This document shows positions 32,008 to 35,366 of a stretch of 35,366 bases of DNA, in pieces. Where the stretch lies: positions 1 to 35,366 of the forward strand of contig JBBIMX010000022.1 of NCBI GenBank assembly GCA_037444165.1, given 5' to 3'. The position numbers and the translations under genes were made by a program. This DNA comes from CALIBK01 sp037444165. GTDB lineage: Bacteria; Desulfobacterota; BSN033; UBA1163. The notes under the pieces are model-generated. The model made no database searches. It saw only the letters and a list, made by a program, of their open reading frames with translations, and was not told the origin of the DNA. How positions within the stretch are numbered: the stretch's first letter is position 1; each line of letters begins with the position of its first letter.

Positions 32008-33836
32008 TACTCAGAGGAATTCCTTTCAACCAGAGGGAAGAAAAGACGAAAGGTCGTTTGATTGTCTCCAGACTCTAACTCTATCCTTCCTCTCATTCGT
32101 TTGATCAGTCTGGTGGTAATATGAAGTCCTCTTCCTCGGCCCTCCCCTTGGAGGTATCTGGTTTTCTCCTCCTCTTCCATCTTCCCGGTATTCGAGATCT
32201 CCACCACAGCCCATCCTTCTTTTCGATAGGAACGGATGGAGAGGACCCCTCCTTCCTCTGGGATGGCGTTAGTAGCATTGTTGAGAAGATTATCCAGAAC
32301 TCTTTCAATATGGAGGGGAAAACATCGAATATAGAGGGGCTCTTCGAGAGAATCATGGTGGAGTTGAATATGCTCGCGCTTCAACTCCCTTAAAGCCTCC
32401 TCATTGATCACAAATCTCCTCTTCAATTTTTCCGTGAGATCAACGATCTCTTCTCTTCCCTCTCCATGAAGGGTGAGGGCCAATTCCTGAATTCGGGCCG
32501 TTTCCTTCAAAAGGATCTCCAGGGCTTGCATGACCTTGTCTTTTTTTTCAGGATATTCCCCCTCCATCAGGATCTTTTGGATCCGCCTTGCAAACCCGGC
32601 CACCGCAATAGCTGGATTCTTAAAATCATGAAGGATATCATCCATCTTTTCCAATCTCAGCCCTTTCATCAATTCTTTTCCAAAAAATGTAAAAAGTTCG
32701 ATCTCCTCATCCGTAAATCGCTGATGATGGGCCTGAGCGTCAAAGGCCAGAAAATATTGGACGACCTCGTTGACTTTCAAAGGAATATAAAGGACAGAGT
32801 GAATCTGTTGATGCTCAAGAAATCGTTTGAGATGGTTTGGAAGGAGATGGCTTTTTTGGGGATGATCGATGAGGATATAATTGGGATGAATCTTCTCATT
32901 CTCAAAGTCCCCAAAGGGACCGGTCTGGTTGACAATGGCGTGAATATATGGCTCTTCAGAGATTCGAAATACTTTCCCGATTCCGTGCTGGAGTTCCGGG
33001 TATCCTGCTTCAAGCACAACATATTCCCGATCCTCCGTCACCGAGAAGAGGGCACATCTCTGAATTCGCATGACATCTGCAAGTTCCGGGATCACTAAAT
33101 TAAAGACTTCTTTCATTTTGATCCCTTCTCTTTTGCCCAGTTTTAAAAAGATTTTTTCTACAATCCGATCCTTGGAGAGGTTCAATTTCTGGAGATCGAG
33201 AATGCGTTTCCGAGCGATCACATAGCTGACCCTTCTTGAAAGCATCTCGGCAATCTTTCCCTCAAGAGGGGTAAATACCTTATTCTCCTCTTTGAAATAG
33301 ATTTGAAGAGAACCCTCGGTATCCAGGTCTTTCATGGAGAACCGAGGGATATGGAGGGGAACGGCCATCATCGAGTGAATCCCAAGTTTCTGGACCCTAT
33401 CCTTATTCTTATATTTTTCCTCCCTCAAGATATTGGGAACAAAATAGGTTCGCTGAGTTCTGACGACTTCTCCGGCGATGCTGTCTTCAAAGGGGATACT
33501 CTCCTCCCGATCCTCTGCATGGGAAGGATAGGATCCAAAAGAAACCATCTCCTCTCTGGTCGGATCAAGAATCCGAATGCTGGCTGCCTCGGCCCCAAAA
33601 AATTCAACGATATGTTTGGCTAAAGTTTGAAGGATCTCTCGATCACTCAAGGAAGGATTAATCTCGAGAATCATCTCGGCTTGAGTGATGATCTTATCGA
33701 TATATTGATAGAGGATCTCATCTTTGGTCAGGATGAAGACGGTCTCAATTAATTCGCGTGGTAACTCAAATCCTTTCTCTTTTAATTGAGTCAAAAGAGA
33801 GTCAATCAATAACTGGTCTGTCTGGAGAAGATTCAT
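32007..33836 (-). CDS. GAF-domain sensor histidine kinase
   Basis: 609 aa, soluble, with no membrane helix. An N-terminal helical stretch is followed by two GAF domains (about residues 55-210 and 250-385). The kinase core carries the phospho-acceptor His403 in LHDFKNPAIAV, the N box LDNLLNNATNAI, the SNTG box and a G2-type GRGRGLHI. No response regulator is nearby, so its partner is unknown. The frame extends to 33899, but a perfect promoter lies inside that extension, and GGGAG six nt before the ATG at 33836 supports the shorter protein. It probably senses an internal small molecule or redox signal. Confidence 0.87.
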   Translation of the reverse strand: MNLLQTDQLLIDSLLTQLKEKGFELPRELIETVFILTKDEILYQYIDKIITQAEMILEINPSLSDREILQTLAKHIVEFFGAEAASIRILDPTREEMVSFGSYPSHAEDREESIPFEDSIAGEVVRTQRTYFVPNILREEKYKNKDRVQKLGIHSMMAVPLHIPRFSMKDLDTEGSLQIYFKEENKVFTPLEGKIAEMLSRRVSYVIARKRILDLQKLNLSKDRIVEKIFLKLGKREGIKMKEVFNLVIPELADVMRIQRCALFSVTEDREYVVLEAGYPELQHGIGKVFRISEEPYIHAIVNQTGPFGDFENEKIHPNYILIDHPQKSHLLPNHLKRFLEHQQIHSVLYIPLKVNEVVQYFLAFDAQAHHQRFTDEEIELFTFFGKELMKGLRLEKMDDILHDFKNPAIAVAGFARRIQKILMEGEYPEKKDKVMQALEILLKETARIQELALTLHGEGREEIVDLTEKLKRRFVINEEALRELKREHIQLHHDSLEEPLYIRCFPLHIERVLDNLLNNATNAIPEEGGVLSIRSYRKEGWAVVEISNTGKMEEEEKTRYLQGEGRGRGLHITTRLIKRMRGRIELESGDNQTTFRLFFPLVERNSSE

Positions 33837-33864
33837 CCCCCACTCCCGTTCATCCTCTATCCTC

Positions 33865-33892
33865 ATTATATCTTTTTTATTTATTGTGTCAA
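33865..33892 (-). promoter_or_regulatory. consensus promoter of kinase-thrC
   Basis: On the minus strand a perfect TTGACA (33892-33887), 16-nt spacer and a perfect TATAAT (33870-33865). It is the best sigma-70-type promoter in the window and sets the kinase start downstream. Confidence 0.8.
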
Positions 33893-33943
33893 TCACCATA
33901 AATGGAGGAATTCATAAGGATTTTTAGGGGGAGAAGAAAGGAT

Positions 33944-35245
33944 TTATTCAAATTTCTTGATGAGAATCGCGCTATTGACCCCTCCAAACCCTGCAGAAAT
34001 GGAGAGGGCTACTTTTACCTCTTTTTCTCTTCCCTTATTAGGGACATAATCCAAGTCACATTCCGGATCGGGACATTCGTAATTAAGGGTGGGATGGATG
34101 AATCCCCTTTCCATGGCCAACAGGACAGCCATGGCTTCGACCCCTCCGGCCGCTCCCATCAAATGGCCTGTGATCGATTTGGTGGAACTGATGGGAATCC
34201 CATAGGCTCTCTCTCCAAACACTTCCTTCAACATTTTTGTCTCGACCTTATCATTGAGAGGGGTGGAGGTCCCGTGAGGATTGATGTAGTCCACTTCTTC
34301 GGGTCGAACCTCAGCAATCTGAAGGGCATCCCTGACAGCCTTTGCCAGAGCCTCAGCATCTGGATCGGGCTCTGTGGGATGAAAAGCATCTGCGGTCATC
34401 CCAAATCCCATGACCTCCCCATAAATATGAGCCCCTCTCGCTCGGGCATGTTCCAGTTCTTCAAAGATAAGAACCCCTGCTCCCTCTCCCATCACAAACC
34501 CATCTCTTTCACGATCAAACGGTCTGCATGCCCTCTGTGGATCGTCATTACGAGTAGACATAGCCCTGAGGACATCAAATCCTCCAAAGGTATAGGGGGT
34601 GATACAGGCATCCGCTCCCCCTGTGACCATCAAGCTCTCCATCCCTCCTTGAATCTGGAGGAAACTATTGATCATCGCATGGGTTGCGGAGGCACAAGCC
34701 GTGGAAACAGCATAGGCCGTTCCTCTCAGGTTAAAATATTGTGCCACCTGAGAAGTAACCGAGCTTAAATAGATATTAGGAAGGGCAAAAGGAGAAATTC
34801 CTCTGGGTCCCTTTGTTAAAAACCGTTCATGGTAATACTCCATTAACTCCATCGATTCAACTCCAATCCCAAGGATCACCCCTATCTTGAATGGATCGAT
34901 TCCTTTGAGTCTATATTCTGCCCCCTTCTTATGATCGTCTTCCTCTTTTTGAACCTCTATCCCTGCATCTTCGAGAGCCAATTTGGTGGCCACGATAGCG
35001 AACTGAGAGGTTCGTCCAAAGTGCTTGGAGTATTTTGTCTTTTCCACATATTGACCAAACTCGAATCCATCAATTGGAGCGGCGATTTGACAGCGATACT
35101 GGCTCATATCACGATTTGGAAACTCAATCCTCCGAAAGGCAGTCTTGCCTTCCATCAAACTTTCCCAGTAGGCTTCTTTTCCAATTCCAACAGGGGTCAC
35201 AGGGCCAATCCCTGTAATGACGACACGCTTTCTATAATTACCCAA
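33944..35245 (-). CDS. fabF: FabF-like beta-ketoacyl-ACP synthase II
   Basis: 433 aa. This condensing enzyme extends acyl-ACP with malonyl-ACP in fatty acid synthesis or a related pathway. The thiolase-fold active site is complete: Cys184 in STACASATHAM, His324 in PHGTST, Lys356 in SSTKSITG and His361 in GHLMGAAGG. A charged insertion (about residues 98-118) precedes DPFKIGVILG and is unusual for FabF. The start is TTG with AAGGAG seven nt upstream. No acpP or other fab genes are adjacent, so it may be a specialised ketosynthase. Confidence 0.92.
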   Translation of the reverse strand: MGNYRKRVVITGIGPVTPVGIGKEAYWESLMEGKTAFRRIEFPNRDMSQYRCQIAAPIDGFEFGQYVEKTKYSKHFGRTSQFAIVATKLALEDAGIEVQKEEDDHKKGAEYRLKGIDPFKIGVILGIGVESMELMEYYHERFLTKGPRGISPFALPNIYLSSVTSQVAQYFNLRGTAYAVSTACASATHAMINSFLQIQGGMESLMVTGGADACITPYTFGGFDVLRAMSTRNDDPQRACRPFDRERDGFVMGEGAGVLIFEELEHARARGAHIYGEVMGFGMTADAFHPTEPDPDAEALAKAVRDALQIAEVRPEEVDYINPHGTSTPLNDKVETKMLKEVFGERAYGIPISSTKSITGHLMGAAGGVEAMAVLLAMERGFIHPTLNYECPDPECDLDYVPNKGREKEVKVALSISAGFGGVNSAILIKKFE

Positions 35246-35273
35246 TCTCTTCTCCTTCCAATAGGATTTCTCT

Positions 35274-35303
35274 ATTTTGGTAGATTCCTTATCCTCCTGT
35301 CAA
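35274..35303 (-). promoter_or_regulatory. candidate promoter of fabF
   Basis: On the minus strand a perfect TTGACA (35303-35298), 18-nt spacer and CAAAAT (35279-35274, four of six). The repeat at 35315-35366 ends 11 nt before the -35 box, the same spacing as at the left end of the window. Confidence 0.4.
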
Positions 35304-35314
35304 GAAGATTCTTT

Positions 35315-35366
35315 GAGAGCTCTGAAAAAGTCATAGAAAGACTGGGGAGGTAGGGTTCCAAACCCT
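35315..35366 (-). repeat. 52-bp dispersed repeat, right copy
   Basis: Inverted counterpart of 80-131, with one mismatch. It runs to the last base of the window, so it may continue. It faces fabF in the same relative orientation as the left copy faces tctC. Confidence 0.9.

Noticed and set aside
32466..33098. Plus-strand open frame of 210 codons
   Set aside because: It is antisense to the histidine kinase gene, with no family resemblance and no ribosome site noted.
33902..34768. Long open frame on the plus strand (288 codons)
   Set aside because: It lies antisense inside fabF, which has a complete active site, and its protein shows no recognisable domain. It is a by-product of codon bias.
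1..35366. tRNA, rRNA, CRISPR, prophage or insertion-sequence genes
   Set aside because: No T-loop consensus, spaced direct-repeat array, transposase, integrase or phage protein was found on either strand by eye.

Overview
The window reads as a chromosomal segment of an anaerobic, moderately AT-rich Gram-negative bacterium, most like the Desulfobacterota (former Deltaproteobacteria). This is an inference from gene content: four tripartite-type solute uptake systems with periplasmic binding proteins, a three-domain NifU with NifS outside a nif cluster, two lipoproteins, TatA, a bacterial deoxyhypusine-synthase-like protein and a LysW-like protein. I see no tRNA, rRNA, CRISPR array, transposase or phage gene, and every gene appears intact.

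Layout. 1-3278 (+): a tctCBA tricarboxylate-type transporter, preceded by a 52-bp element that recurs inverted at the far right end. 3327-5036 (-): an AEC permease, TatA and a WxPGxW-repeat lipoprotein. 5244-14260 (-): one long operon-like run, iclR, tctC, tctB, tctA, kduD-like, kduI/iolB-like, kdgF-like cupin, dctP, dctM, dctQ. This looks like a locus for uptake and conversion of unsaturated or keto-deoxy uronates to 2-keto-3-deoxygluconate, with two different transporters and a KdgR-type regulator. 14475-15924 (+): a LysW-like mini-protein, a metallophosphoesterase, and a cold-shock protein with an elaborate leader. 15980-18000 (-): nifU-nifS. 18123-24239 (-): a proteostasis group, a ClpX-like unfoldase translationally coupled to a J-protein, then a YcbZ-type Lon-like protease and rsmE. 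24366-26680: a deoxyhypusine-synthase-like gene divergent from myo-inositol-phosphate synthase. 26655-30804 (-): a TAXI-TRAP transporter with a zinc-peptidase lipoprotein. 30883-33836 (-): a GAF histidine kinase coupled to a threonine synthase. 33944-35245 (-): a FabF-like ketosynthase.

The most interesting signals are these. The csp leader starts with a segment that can pair with an internal segment, which can alternatively pair with the start-codon region, and an intrinsic terminator lies between. All four binding-protein genes are followed by a GC-rich hairpin before their permease genes. The ClpX-like protein keeps the ClpP-docking IGF loop but has lost the zinc domain and the ssrA-binding RKH loop. 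Two families of intergenic repeats occur; one sits exactly 11 nt upstream of a TTGACA box at both window ends.
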